Shown piece after piece: positions 1-6,745 of a DNA stretch of 36,878 nt. A program made the translations under genes and the position numbers. The DNA is from Pseudobdellovibrionaceae bacterium. Lineage in GTDB: Bacteria > Bdellovibrionota > FAC87 > UBA2466. Positions within the stretch are counted from its first letter, which is position 1. Each line of letters starts with the position of its first letter. The notes under the pieces were generated by a model, which was not told the DNA's origin, searched no databases, and worked only from the letters and a program-made list of their open reading frames with translations. Location: positions 1 through 36,878 of the forward strand of contig JAHFAF010000015.1 of the NCBI GenBank assembly GCA_023250715.1. The letters run 5' to 3'.

Positions 1-338
1 ACTGAGTTGAGGCCATCCTTGCGGACTTCTATGGTGTGATGGAGCTGTAGCCAACGCTTTTGCTCGCACCGTCGCCCGTCTTCGCTGACATGAGTGCATT
101 GCATACCATCCCTGAGCACGATCGGATGTTTGACTGATGCCCGCACTGGTTGCCGTCCCGATTTTGGTGGCGGCAATTTCCTTGAGGAAATCGCCTGCGA
201 ACGCTCGGCCCGTTTCACGGGATCGAATCTCTCCCGAGTCGTTTCCGCTGCCCAAGCGATGACCTGGGCTAAGCTCGCCGGCCTTCTTAATTTCTGCGAG
301 AGGATCTCCTTAAGCGCCGCCAAATGTGGCCGTCCCAT
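1..338 (-). CDS. HNH endonuclease family protein, C-terminus cut by window edge
   Basis: Reading the minus strand, one frame stays open from about 407 down to base 1. The first ATG is at 338. The protein carries a basic linker (VKRAERSQ) and then an HNH/McrA-type nuclease start: VLRDGMQCTHVSEDGRRCEQ followed by KRWLQLHHTIEVRKDGLNS. The paired Cys and the LHH motif are those of HNH zinc/metal sites; a family member would continue with an N...NL...C..HH segment, which lies outside the window. The segment before the linker (HLAALKEILSQKL) resembles the helix that precedes the linker in the HNH proteins common in Bdellovibrio-like genomes. Those relatives usually have a longer N-terminal region, and I see no coding continuation upstream of 407, so the gene may be N-terminally truncated. 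Function: probably DNA cleavage, in a mobile or defence context. The family call is confident; whether it is functional is not. Confidence 0.6.
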   Translation of the reverse strand, partial: MGRPHLAALKEILSQKLRRPASLAQVIAWAAETTRERFDPVKRAERSQAISSRKLPPPKSGRQPVRASVKHPIVLRDGMQCTHVSEDGRRCEQKRWLQLHHTIEVRKDGLNS

Positions 339-490
339 TTCCTCGAGGAAACGGAGAATGGAACATTTCCGGTTCAGATGAAGAAGAGGGCTTGGATTTT
401 TTTTAAATCACTTTGCAGAATTACGACCTATGAAAGTTCGCTTGGGCCTCTACGCCCCCTTAGCCATGCGTGCCGGTTCGACCAGCGTCC

Positions 491-527
491 AATTTGGTGC
501 GCCGGGGGGACTTAGTCTCCCACGGCA
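491..527 (-). other. Relic resembling the 3' end of tRNA-Leu
   Basis: This stretch resembles the 3' half of the intact tRNA-Leu at 4543-4623 in the same orientation. It shares the AATTTGG flank, the GCCGGGGGGACT block and the CCCACGG block. On the minus strand it ends in GGCGCACCA, like a tRNA acceptor end with encoded CCA. The T-loop is not TTCGA-like and there is no 5' half, so it cannot be a working tRNA. It may be a decayed tRNA or the trace of an element that used a tRNA 3' end as attachment site. Confidence 0.35.
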
Positions 528-578
528 TGAAAAGTTAGCAAAGGTGGCCAATGGGTAGAAATACTCCGTTGCGAACGG

Positions 579-755
579 TTAATCCTTTTTAATCCTCTCG
601 ATTTCGCACCCCAGCGCCTTAAGCGCTTCCACTTCTAATTCGGACAGCGTTTTCTTCTTGATGAGATCGAACACAGGCTTGGCATTTTCGCCAGTAGGGT
701 AATAGCGGATCCTTCCCGTTACCGACCTTACTTCCAGCGTTACTTTCACACCCAT
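579..755 (-). CDS. Small hypothetical protein, 58 aa
   Basis: A complete 58-codon frame running from ATG at 755 to TAA at 579. The peptide begins MGVKVTLEVRSVTGRIRYY and ends ALKALGCEIERIKKD. The first half has alternating residues as in beta strands, the second half is an amphipathic, charged helix, so it looks like a small beta-beta-alpha domain rather than random sequence. A purine-rich AAAAGGGG lies about 7 bases before the start and can serve as ribosome binding site. It sits between the tRNA-like relic and the transposase remnant, and points away from the latter. I do not recognise the family; a small accessory protein carried with mobile DNA is the likeliest setting. No function is claimed. 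Confidence 0.55.
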   Translation of the reverse strand: MGVKVTLEVRSVTGRIRYYPTGENAKPVFDLIKKKTLSELEVEALKALGCEIERIKKD

Positions 756-774
756 GGTGATGCCCCTTTTCTAA

Positions 775-1425
775 TGCGCGGCCAACTACAAATCATCTCC
801 ATCCAGCACTCCCTTTGGTTTAAACGGAATCGCAGGTTCAGCCGGCGCCAATGTCCAGATTAGGGGAGACGAAAGGAATCGACTTGAAAAACTCTGTCGT
901 TATGCGGCGCGACCGCCGATTGCACTGGAGCGGATGAGCGAAACACCAGCCGGTAAAATACTTTACAAACTTAAGACTCAATACTCTGACGGGACAACGC
1001 ATATTCTCTTTGATCCCTTAGAACTTGTTGAAAAGGTGGTGGCCCTTATTCCTCCTCCCAGGGCCAATCTTCTGCGGTACCATGGGCTGCTCGCCCCAAA
1101 CTCAAAGATGCGCTCCAAAATCATTCCCCAGCAAAATGAAGAAAAAAGGGAAAAGAAGGAAAACCCGGAACACGGAAAATGGGCGGATCTACTGAAACGA
1201 TCGTTTGTAATTGATATTTTGAAATGCGCGCAATGCGGTGGAAAGATGAGAGTGATTTCTACTATCCAAGATCCAGCAATCGCGAAACGCATTCTGGAAT
1301 CCATAGGGATCCCATACGAGCCCCCAAGGAAGGCCCCGCCTCGGGCTCCACCCCGGCAAGAGTTTCACGTCAACCCTCCCGACGAGTTCTCGCAAATTTC
1401 CCCAGAGACTGATTCGTTCGAATAA
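775..1425 (+). pseudogene. IS91-family transposase, C-terminal remnant
   Basis: The frame is open from 775 (just after a stop at 772-774) to the TAA at 1425, with the first ATG only at 934. Homology to IS91/IS801-type (Y2, rolling-circle) transposases is visible already upstream of that ATG: RNRLEKLCRYAARPPIALER, then YSDGTTHILFDPLELVEKV, then LIPPPRANLLRYHGLLAPN, which is the signature block of the C-terminal part of these enzymes. A CxxC pair (KCAQCGGKMR) matches their C-terminal zinc motif. The N-terminal part with the HUH histidines and catalytic tyrosines is missing, so this is a 5'-deleted remnant. The peptide from 934 (163 aa) could still be made but cannot transpose. Family call is confident. 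Confidence 0.8.
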
Positions 1426-1734
1426 ATTTTCGAACGATAAGGATGTACTTCGCCTGCTTTATCCAAATCATCGATTCTACGTTTAATATTCTCTCGTATG
1501 GAGACCTGCCGTGTCCCGTGCAGGCCGTATAAGCCGCAATGCGGCGCCTCTTAGCGATAACCAAACTTACAACGATTAGCCGCGTGTACCCAAGCCCACT
1601 TTCAGAATCGGTGGGTTAAACTACTTATCCTTTCCAGCAGGTTCTCGACGGCGGAAACGATCCCAGTCACGTAAAATTTTCCGTAACAAAGGAAACAAAA
1701 GAAGGCCGTACCCGGCCCACCTTTTACGCCCCTT
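1426..1734. other. Intergenic stretch without a convincing gene
   Basis: No frame here has a plausible start and protein-like composition. It should include the old right end of the IS91-type element, where these elements carry their replication origin, but I could not mark an end. Short inverted motifs around 1505-1550 (for example CTGC..GCAG and GCGCC-rich blocks) are visible but too weak to name. Confidence 0.4.
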
Positions 1735-2169
1735 CTAGCGGCGCCGGCGGCGATTAGTGGTGGTGCTGCTGCCCGCGCCGAAATCATTAACTGTCGTGTG
1801 GCCGCGTCCGTAGTTATTAATCGTCGTGTGGGAGACGCCGTAATTGTTGATCGTGTTGTAGCTGGGGCCGTGGTTATTCGTCGTGCTGTAGCTCGTTCCG
1901 TGATTGTTCGTCGTCGAATAAGTCGCGCCGGAAGATTGAATGCCGTAATACCTGTTATATTCGGCCGTTCGCCGAGCATGCTCCGCGGGAGAAAGCGGGT
2001 TTCCATTCCAGTCCCAGTAATAGGTGCGTGCTCCATTCACATCCACGGTGTATTGCTGACCAGCGTAGATTTGCCGACGAATTCCTTTATCAGAGATAAT
2101 GCTATCGGCAGAGGCGACATCGCTCGCGAGTCCGGCCAAAAGCAAAAGTGAGATCAATACGACTTTCAT
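1735..2169 (-). CDS. Exported repeat protein with an arginine tail
   Basis: The start at 2169 is chosen because GAGGAG lies 5 bases upstream and a clean signal peptide follows (MKVVLISLLLLAGLASDVASA, cleaved after ASA). The mature protein has an N-terminal part of about 70 residues (IYAGQQYTVDV, AEYNRYYG) and then five to six imperfect 10-residue units of the type SYSTTNNHG / SHTTINNYG. It ends abruptly in five arginines. The Asn/Thr/Gly-rich units would favour a repetitive surface or matrix-like structure. The repeat makes other frames open too, which explains the overlapping false ORFs on both strands. The start overlaps the stop of the small ORF upstream as ATGA, so the two are probably co-translated. 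I do not recognise the family. Confidence 0.65.
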   Translation of the reverse strand: MKVVLISLLLLAGLASDVASADSIISDKGIRRQIYAGQQYTVDVNGARTYYWDWNGNPLSPAEHARRTAEYNRYYGIQSSGATYSTTNNHGTSYSTTNNHGPSYNTINNYGVSHTTINNYGRGHTTVNDFGAGSSTTTNRRRRR

Positions 2170-2279
2170 TTCTGCTCCTCCACGAGATAAATAGTGGAGT
2201 CGCGATAGACGCATGAAATCGGAAGTAGCACTGAGTAAATCCCAGCTATTCTTGGAAAACGGAGACTTTTCTTTAGCAT
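2166..2279 (-). CDS. 37-aa lipoprotein-like small ORF, coupled to the repeat protein
   Basis: This short frame has a strong AAGGAG ribosome binding site at 2290-2285, 5 bases before ATG 2279. The peptide starts with MLKKSLRFPRIAGIYSVLL and continues PISC, i.e. basic residues, a hydrophobic run and a Cys as in a lipoprotein signal, then a short polar tail (VYRDSTIYLVEEQK). Its TGA overlaps the ATG of the next gene (ATGA), the usual arrangement for translational coupling. It may be a tiny lipoprotein of the entericidin size class, or a leader that sets translation of the repeat protein. Proline at position -3 relative to the Cys is atypical for a lipobox, so lipidation is uncertain. Confidence 0.5.
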   Translation of the reverse strand: MLKKSLRFPRIAGIYSVLLPISCVYRDSTIYLVEEQK

Positions 2280-2423
2280 CGGGGCTCCTTTTTATTTGAC
2301 GAATCGAGTCGGATTTAGACAGGAGCTACTTGAGCGAGACTCCACTTTCAATCGGTTTCAAGGGTGTCTGCGGCGGTTTTGGTTTCTTAAAGGATACCAG
2401 CCCCATTATTTGAGCGGAAGGAG

Positions 2424-2474
2424 GGGACGAACACCTTTTTAACTCCCGGTAAAAAGTGTCCACACACCTTTTTA
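2424..2474. repeat. Small repeat element (REP/MITE-like) at the broken end of nth
   Basis: The 11-mer ACACCTTTTTA occurs twice as an exact direct repeat (2431-2441 and 2464-2474), and TAAAAAGTGT (2450-2459) is a near inverted copy between them, so the stretch can fold on itself. The premature stop codon of the endonuclease III gene lies inside the second copy. The AAAAAGGTGT...GTCC composition resembles the short palindromic repeats scattered in many proteobacterial genomes; that link is from memory. Confidence 0.5.
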
Positions 2475-2921
2475 GAGTCGTTGACTGACGCGACTTACGT
2501 GCGTGTCGACCGCAATGGCAGGAAGATCGAATGCCTGGTTTATCACCACACTCGCGGTTTTTCTGCCCACACCGCGCAGAGACGTTAGCTCTTCCATGGT
2601 TCGCGGGACTCTTCCTTTGAATTTATCGGCGATGTCTTGAGCCGCCGAGAGGATAGATTTTGTCTTTTGCCGATAAAAGCCACAGGAGCGGATGAGCTTT
2701 TCAACGTCAGAGGGCTTTGCCTTTGCCAGTTTTTCCGAAGTCGGAAACTTCTTGAAGAGCGCCGGTGTGGTGAGGTTAACTCGCGCATCCGTGCATTGAG
2801 CTGAAAGAATGACGGCTATCAGAAGTTGAAATTCATTTTCATAAGTGAGCTCGGTTTGGGCATTCGGATAGGCTGTGGACAGGTATTCGAATCCAGCTTT
2901 GATATCAAGTTTGTGTTTCAT
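2472..2921 (-). pseudogene. nth: Endonuclease III, truncated before the iron-sulfur cluster
   Basis: This is the N-terminal two thirds of the base-excision-repair DNA glycosylase/AP lyase for oxidised pyrimidines. The 149 residues cover the helical core, the helix-hairpin-helix LRGVGRKTASVV with the catalytic lysine K121 (E. coli K120), and VDTHV with the catalytic aspartate D139 (E. coli D138). The product stops at ...HVSRVSQRL. A normal enzyme is about 210 aa and ends with a four-cysteine 4Fe-4S loop; that whole segment is absent and is not found in other frames downstream, where a small repeat element lies instead. The truncation therefore looks like a deletion or insertion at 2474. The protein is likely unfolded or inactive unless a second copy exists elsewhere. 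No good ribosome binding site spacing is seen (GAGGA abuts the ATG). Confidence 0.8.
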
Positions 2922-3091
2922 TCCTCGGTCCGGAGCTGCTTATAGCAGAATATGATGAATGAAGTTAGCGCATTTCAAGAGCCCGAAACATGCGGTTTTT
3001 GGAATTCATTCGGAATACTGAACGCACTTCTTTCGGTATTTCAATTGCATCTTTTTTTCTCAAAGAGGGTTGTTAGATTGTTGGAGGATTT

Positions 3092-3622
3092 ATGAGTACT
3101 CTTGGTATGCTCGTATTCTCGTTGGCATTGTCGCATTCGGCGGAAAGCGGCAGCGGACACGATCTCAATTCTAGGCGTCAGGTGGGTGATGCCAATTTAC
3201 CGCAAGAGTCGAAACGCGAGTCTAAAGTCCCTGAGAATTTGGAGGAGGCCCTCGCCATGAAGCTTATCTCAAAGGAGGATCTCGTGGCTCCCAAGGATCT
3301 CTCCGAGCAGATTAAAGCAGAGAAAGCTCCCGTCATCTGGAACGTTGGATCGCAGAAAAATATTCTGGGTGCTGTCAAAATAGGAGAGCTGCAGTTTGAA
3401 TCTTCGAAAAAGCTCCTAGCCGAAGCGGAAAGACAGGTCTCTAAAAGTACCGAGATCGTTTTGTATTGTGGCTGCTGTCCCCTCGAATATTGCGAGCCGA
3501 TGATGCAAGCCCTCGCCCTACTCCGTGAGTTGGGTTACACGGATTTGAAAGTACTCAATTTCAAAGAGGGGCTTAAGGAAGACTGGATTGACTTGAATTA
3601 TCCCATGGACCCCGCCAAATGA
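3092..3622 (+). CDS. Exported rhodanese-like domain protein
   Basis: A 176-aa protein with GGAGG 4-5 bases before the ATG. The N-terminus is hydrophobic (GMLVFSLALSHSAES), suggesting export. The C-terminal half is rhodanese-like: VIWNVGSQ (the usual 'D/N-V-R' strand), then EIVLYCGCCP with Cys126/128/129 in the active-site loop position, then LRELGYTDLKVL and a Trp-Asp region typical of the fold's end. The triple-cysteine CGCC loop is of a kind found in periplasmic rhodanese-like proteins; a sulfur-transfer or thiol role is inferred. The segment from 20 to 75 is polar and of unknown function. The stop overlaps the start of the next gene by four bases (ATGA), so the two are co-transcribed and probably coupled. 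Confidence 0.7.
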   Translation: MSTLGMLVFSLALSHSAESGSGHDLNSRRQVGDANLPQESKRESKVPENLEEALAMKLISKEDLVAPKDLSEQIKAEKAPVIWNVGSQKNILGAVKIGELQFESSKKLLAEAERQVSKSTEIVLYCGCCPLEYCEPMMQALALLRELGYTDLKVLNFKEGLKEDWIDLNYPMDPAK

Positions 3623-4437
3623 GACGGCGTCTAGTAAATGGGGCAGTAATCCTAGCGTTTCTCCATAGTGGCCAATGCGTTGGCCAACTCTTCAGTTTTG
3701 ATACCCCACTAAGTATCGCCTGGCGTCATCCAGGCTGTATACCTATACTCAGAGCTTTGGGTAATCACTTGAAACACAGTCACTATTTGAACAAAGATGC
3801 TCGGGTTCACAGTGAGAGTCTGGTGTTTCCATCTGGAGAAACGATTCTCAACTCCTTGCCGTTGCTGCCAGTTTCCGGAACACCCACAAGGATATCAAAA
3901 AAATTAGATGCCTCTGCGTCAGACATTCTGAAAAGTGCTGAACTGACCCACCCTCTTACTCGAATCATAGGACAAGTCCTTCCCAATGAAGAGACGATTA
4001 GTAGCGAAGCTCCTGGAAATCGGATCTATAATCTCTCTCTAAATGAGTTGCCCGAGATCCTAAGAAGCTTGGGTGGAGAATGGGAACCGAGCTCTTCTGA
4101 CCCTGACATCCGAAAAAGAAAAAGTCTACAGACAGACATTCCACAGAGCGCTTTAGATAGCGTTGTTGGAAAAATAATCGTCGGCGTGAGTGGTGATCAT
4201 CCCAAAACAATGTTAGTTCAACTCTATGGGGGGGTCATTACTCGTGCTTTTACAGTCGAAACTAGTAACAAGGTACAGTTGATTTATGCCACCGTATGGA
4301 CACCGACGGATGGCGAGATTGTGGTTTCACTTGACCATCGTGGCAGGCTGACGCCAAGTGAACCATCTTATTATACATATCGAGCACACAGAATCGGGGG
4401 TCCGTCATCATCGAACCCTCTTGTAGGTCCAAAGTAG
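3619..4437 (+). CDS. Hypothetical exported protein, 272 aa
   Basis: The start overlaps the stop of the rhodanese-like gene (ATGA), which fixes it. The N-terminus has two or three arginines and a hydrophobic stretch (LVNGAVILAFLHSGQCVGQL) that can act as a signal peptide. The middle is polar and Ser-rich, and the last 90 residues (VVGKIIVGVSGDHPKTMLVQ onward) look like a beta-rich domain. It is richer in A+T than its neighbours, which may indicate a foreign origin. I do not recognise the family. The coupling with a rhodanese-like protein suggests a shared periplasmic role, but nothing in the sequence names it. Confidence 0.6.
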   Translation: MRRRLVNGAVILAFLHSGQCVGQLFSFDTPLSIAWRHPGCIPILRALGNHLKHSHYLNKDARVHSESLVFPSGETILNSLPLLPVSGTPTRISKKLDASASDILKSAELTHPLTRIIGQVLPNEETISSEAPGNRIYNLSLNELPEILRSLGGEWEPSSSDPDIRKRKSLQTDIPQSALDSVVGKIIVGVSGDHPKTMLVQLYGGVITRAFTVETSNKVQLIYATVWTPTDGEIVVSLDHRGRLTPSEPSYYTYRAHRIGGPSSSNPLVGPK

Positions 4438-4542
4438 CTCTGATGGAAAGAGTAATACAACCTCCCCTTCACTGAAAAATGACCGGCTTCCCTCACACTT
4501 GGCGCCGCTACGATTCAAGTCCCACCATTAGAGAATTTGGCG

Positions 4543-4623
4543 TGCCGCCGGGGGGACTCGAACCCCCACGGGTTTCCCCACTGGCTTCTAAGACCAGCGT
4601 GTCTGCCATTCCACCACAGCGGC
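4543..4623 (-). tRNA. tRNA-Leu (anticodon UAG)
   Basis: The minus strand folds as an 81-nt class II tRNA. The acceptor GCCGCTG pairs with CGGCGGC, with discriminator A. The anticodon arm is CTGGT-CTTAGAA-GCCAG, giving anticodon TAG (UAG, leucine). There is a short variable arm (TGGGGAAACCCG) and a T-arm GGGGG-TTCGAGT-CCCCC. CCA is not encoded directly after the acceptor. The class II shape and discriminator A agree with tRNA-Leu. Confidence 0.95.
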
Positions 4624-4654
4624 TTAAACGGACAGACTATTTATTAGAAGCGCC

Positions 4655-4725
4655 AAAGGCAAACTGCCTTTAGGTGCGCGGTTACTTTTAGTACGCTGGC
4701 ACCGTACTAAAAGTAACCGCGCACC
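4655..4725 (-). terminator. Perfect 23-bp hairpin plus small hairpin after the PDZ protein gene
   Basis: Bases 4673-4695 and 4703-4725 are perfectly complementary over 23 bp with a 7-base loop. A second small stem (AAAGGCA / TGCCTTT, 3-base loop) follows at about 4655-4671. The large stem begins 11 bases after the stop of the minus-strand PDZ gene and before tRNA-Leu, so transcription termination or RNA 3'-end protection is likely. There is no clear U-tract, which is odd for an intrinsic terminator. Confidence 0.55.
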
Positions 4726-4736
4726 CTGTAGTACCA

Positions 4737-5558
4737 CTAGGGCTTGAGATCGCGGGCGACGTACTGGCGGGTTTCCGTCTGGTAGTAAATCACAGTAAGG
4801 GTTTCTCCCCGACGTGTAATCTCGTCTACCCGAGTGAAAAATGCCTCGACTGTGTCGACCTGCTGGGAATTCACTGAAGAGATCCGATCTCCCACCTTTA
4901 AACCCAAGCGGCTCAACAGTCCCTCGTCCGAAGTGAGGGAGAGCACGGTCAGGTCGTACCAAAACGAAGACCCCTCTTCCTGGCGAGTGCGCGAAAGTTC
5001 TCCCCCCAAATCCAGCGCGTTGTGCGGCTGCGGTGGAGGGGTGCCGATCTGCGGGCAGTTCGTGTACGATTTGCCCGTCTCCTTAACATCTACGAGCTGA
5101 CTTCCAGAATCTTCCAGAGCCTTCTTGCAATAGGCCGCCTGCCCCATCTTCAAGACCCCTTCCAACTCTGAGCAAGAGTAGAGAATCTTACTCAAAGGCG
5201 CGTGGAAACCCACGAACTCCTTATAAGAGGAGCATTGTCCCTGGGTGGGAACGCCGGAAAGAAGAAACTGGGAATCAGGAATCGTATACTTTCCGCCCTT
5301 CATACTTACCTTGACGCCAATTTGTTGTTTGGTTCCCAGGGGGAAATAGCTCGTTCCCGCAGTTTCCCAGTACGTTTGCGAGCCGCCACATTTAATTTCC
5401 GTGGTGAAGGGCTTTATTTGAGCGTCTCCCTCCAGAGCCTTACAAATTTTTACCAGTTTTGCGAGGTCGCAAGTGTGGCCGCAGTCGTAGTCATCGGCGA
5501 GCAAATAAGAAGGCATTGCGAGTGCCAACATTAATGTGATTCGCATTGTGCGTGTCAT
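4737..5558 (-). CDS. Exported protein with C-terminal PDZ-like domain
   Basis: A 273-aa protein with AAGGAG about 8 bases before ATG 5558 and a signal peptide (MRITLMLALAMPSYLLADD). The N-terminal 170 residues contain about ten cysteines (for example DYDCGHTCDL, YSCSELE, AYCKKAL), which suggests several disulfides in the periplasm or outside. The last 80 residues fit a PDZ-like domain: LLSRLGLKVGDRISSVNSQQ, the typical 'leaky turn plus GDxI..vNg' block, followed by FFTRVDEITRRGETLTVIYY. PDZ domains of this type bind peptide C-termini, as in general-secretion protein C or HtrA proteases, but no protease domain is present. The next minus gene upstream (5590-6648) ends 31 bases away, so the two likely form an operon. 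Confidence 0.65.
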   Translation of the reverse strand: MTRTMRITLMLALAMPSYLLADDYDCGHTCDLAKLVKICKALEGDAQIKPFTTEIKCGGSQTYWETAGTSYFPLGTKQQIGVKVSMKGGKYTIPDSQFLLSGVPTQGQCSSYKEFVGFHAPLSKILYSCSELEGVLKMGQAAYCKKALEDSGSQLVDVKETGKSYTNCPQIGTPPPQPHNALDLGGELSRTRQEEGSSFWYDLTVLSLTSDEGLLSRLGLKVGDRISSVNSQQVDTVEAFFTRVDEITRRGETLTVIYYQTETRQYVARDLKP

Positions 5559-5589
5559 TTTGCTTTCTCCTTGAGTTGTTTCCTTTTGA

Positions 5590-6648
5590 TTATCTTTGAG
5601 TTCCAGCTTGTAAAATTTTCATCACTTCATCGCGGTAGCGATTGAGATCCGTGTTCTTGGTCACGGGAATTTCCGAGATTCGAGGAACAAAAACGGCATC
5701 TGGGTGACTTCTAAAAGAGTCGTCGAGCCACTCGCCGGCAACGATGCGATAACCCTCGGCGGATTCGTCCTCACGGTTAAAGTAAAGCCGGTAATCGTAC
5801 ATTTTCATCGCGGTATCATCGAGTACCGTGGGCAGGTCCGTTTCCTGTTTCCGCTCAGAGACCACTTGGAGCCACGTGCGCACTAGATAGGCGTCCTTGC
5901 GTTGCGGATCTTTTTTTACTTCATAACGGAAATGGTAGGCCGGTTTGCTCCATACTTCGATTCCCGCATCGTCATCGATCACAAAATAATTTCCCGCCTT
6001 AATCGTTGATACCATCACCTGATGGAAGGCCTCGGGACGCAAATCCTGATAAGTACCATCCGTCTCGACTGTCCCTCGATAGAGAGTGCCGTACTGATTG
6101 TTCGGCGTTCCCTGATGTAGGCGGGTCGCAAGTGCCTTCTGATCGGAAATACTGAAAACGACTCCCCCGTACTGGACGGCTCGCTTGGGCTCGACCGTCG
6201 AAAGAGAAGCGTAGGCCCAGGAATCGCAAAGCCCTTCCCAGGTATCGCTAGGAAACGAGGCGTAGAGCTCCGCGTCCGTTGCTTGAATGCGGCTCGCCTT
6301 TCCTAAATTCTTAAGCATCGAATCGAGTTTTGCGAGGGGCGACTGGGAGCCGGTAAACATTTCCCCCGATCGGAAGGGGTACCAATAACCGGACCACGGG
6401 CGAGGAAGCTCCTTTTCGTCCTTTTTCCCCTCTTTCAAATAAAGTGCGCCGAACGCTTTATGCACTTTTTCCACCTCTTCCAGTTCACTCGGGTGGTAGT
6501 CGAAAGGGCTGCGCTCTTGGGCGCGCTCCCATTCCCACTGCAAATTCTTGTCGAAATTTTTCCACGGCAGGGACATGCCAGGGGAATGCGCGGACGCTAG
6601 ACACAAAACTACACCTAGCACTAGAGAAAACTGTTCTCGAAATGACAC
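5590..6648 (-). CDS. Exported transglutaminase-elicitor-like protein
   Basis: A 352-aa protein starting at a GTG (6648) with a signal peptide (FSLVLGVVLCLASAHSPG). Its motifs follow the transglutaminase-elicitor family known from oomycetes and some bacteria. WSGYWYPFRSGEM matches the family's N-terminal Trp block. WEGLCDSWAYASL followed by VEPKRAVQYGGVVFSISDQ matches the cysteine block (Cys141). EAFHQVMVS gives the histidine (His209). YFVIDDDAGIEVWSKPAYHF matches the Asp/'EVWNQP' block. GEWLDDSFRSHPDAVFVPR matches the C-terminal block. So the Cys-His-Asp triad of a papain/transglutaminase fold appears complete. Expected action: protein cross-linking (Gln-Lys) or a related acyl transfer or proteolysis outside the cell. 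The specific activity is inferred, not shown. Confidence 0.65.
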   Translation of the reverse strand: MSFREQFSLVLGVVLCLASAHSPGMSLPWKNFDKNLQWEWERAQERSPFDYHPSELEEVEKVHKAFGALYLKEGKKDEKELPRPWSGYWYPFRSGEMFTGSQSPLAKLDSMLKNLGKASRIQATDAELYASFPSDTWEGLCDSWAYASLSTVEPKRAVQYGGVVFSISDQKALATRLHQGTPNNQYGTLYRGTVETDGTYQDLRPEAFHQVMVSTIKAGNYFVIDDDAGIEVWSKPAYHFRYEVKKDPQRKDAYLVRTWLQVVSERKQETDLPTVLDDTAMKMYDYRLYFNREDESAEGYRIVAGEWLDDSFRSHPDAVFVPRISEIPVTKNTDLNRYRDEVMKILQAGTQR

Positions 6649-6745
6649 CCGGTATCAACCCTCTTAATAGTTTCATTTCTCAGGATTTCAATCGTGGGCG
6701 GGAATGTCAATTTAGGGATTGGGTGGAATTTGATAAAGTATAACG

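Noticed and set aside
94-381. Plus-strand 95-aa ORF
   Set aside because: The minus strand here encodes the HNH protein with recognisable motifs.
1602-2151. ORFs on both strands over the repeat protein (144 aa minus, 117 aa plus)
   Set aside because: The tandem repeat keeps several frames open. Only 1735-2169 has a signal peptide and a ribosome binding site.
4479-4673. Plus-strand 64-aa ORF with PGGLEPP...[10 protein letters not shown]
   Set aside because: It is the reverse complement of tRNA-Leu read as protein, a well-known false ORF.
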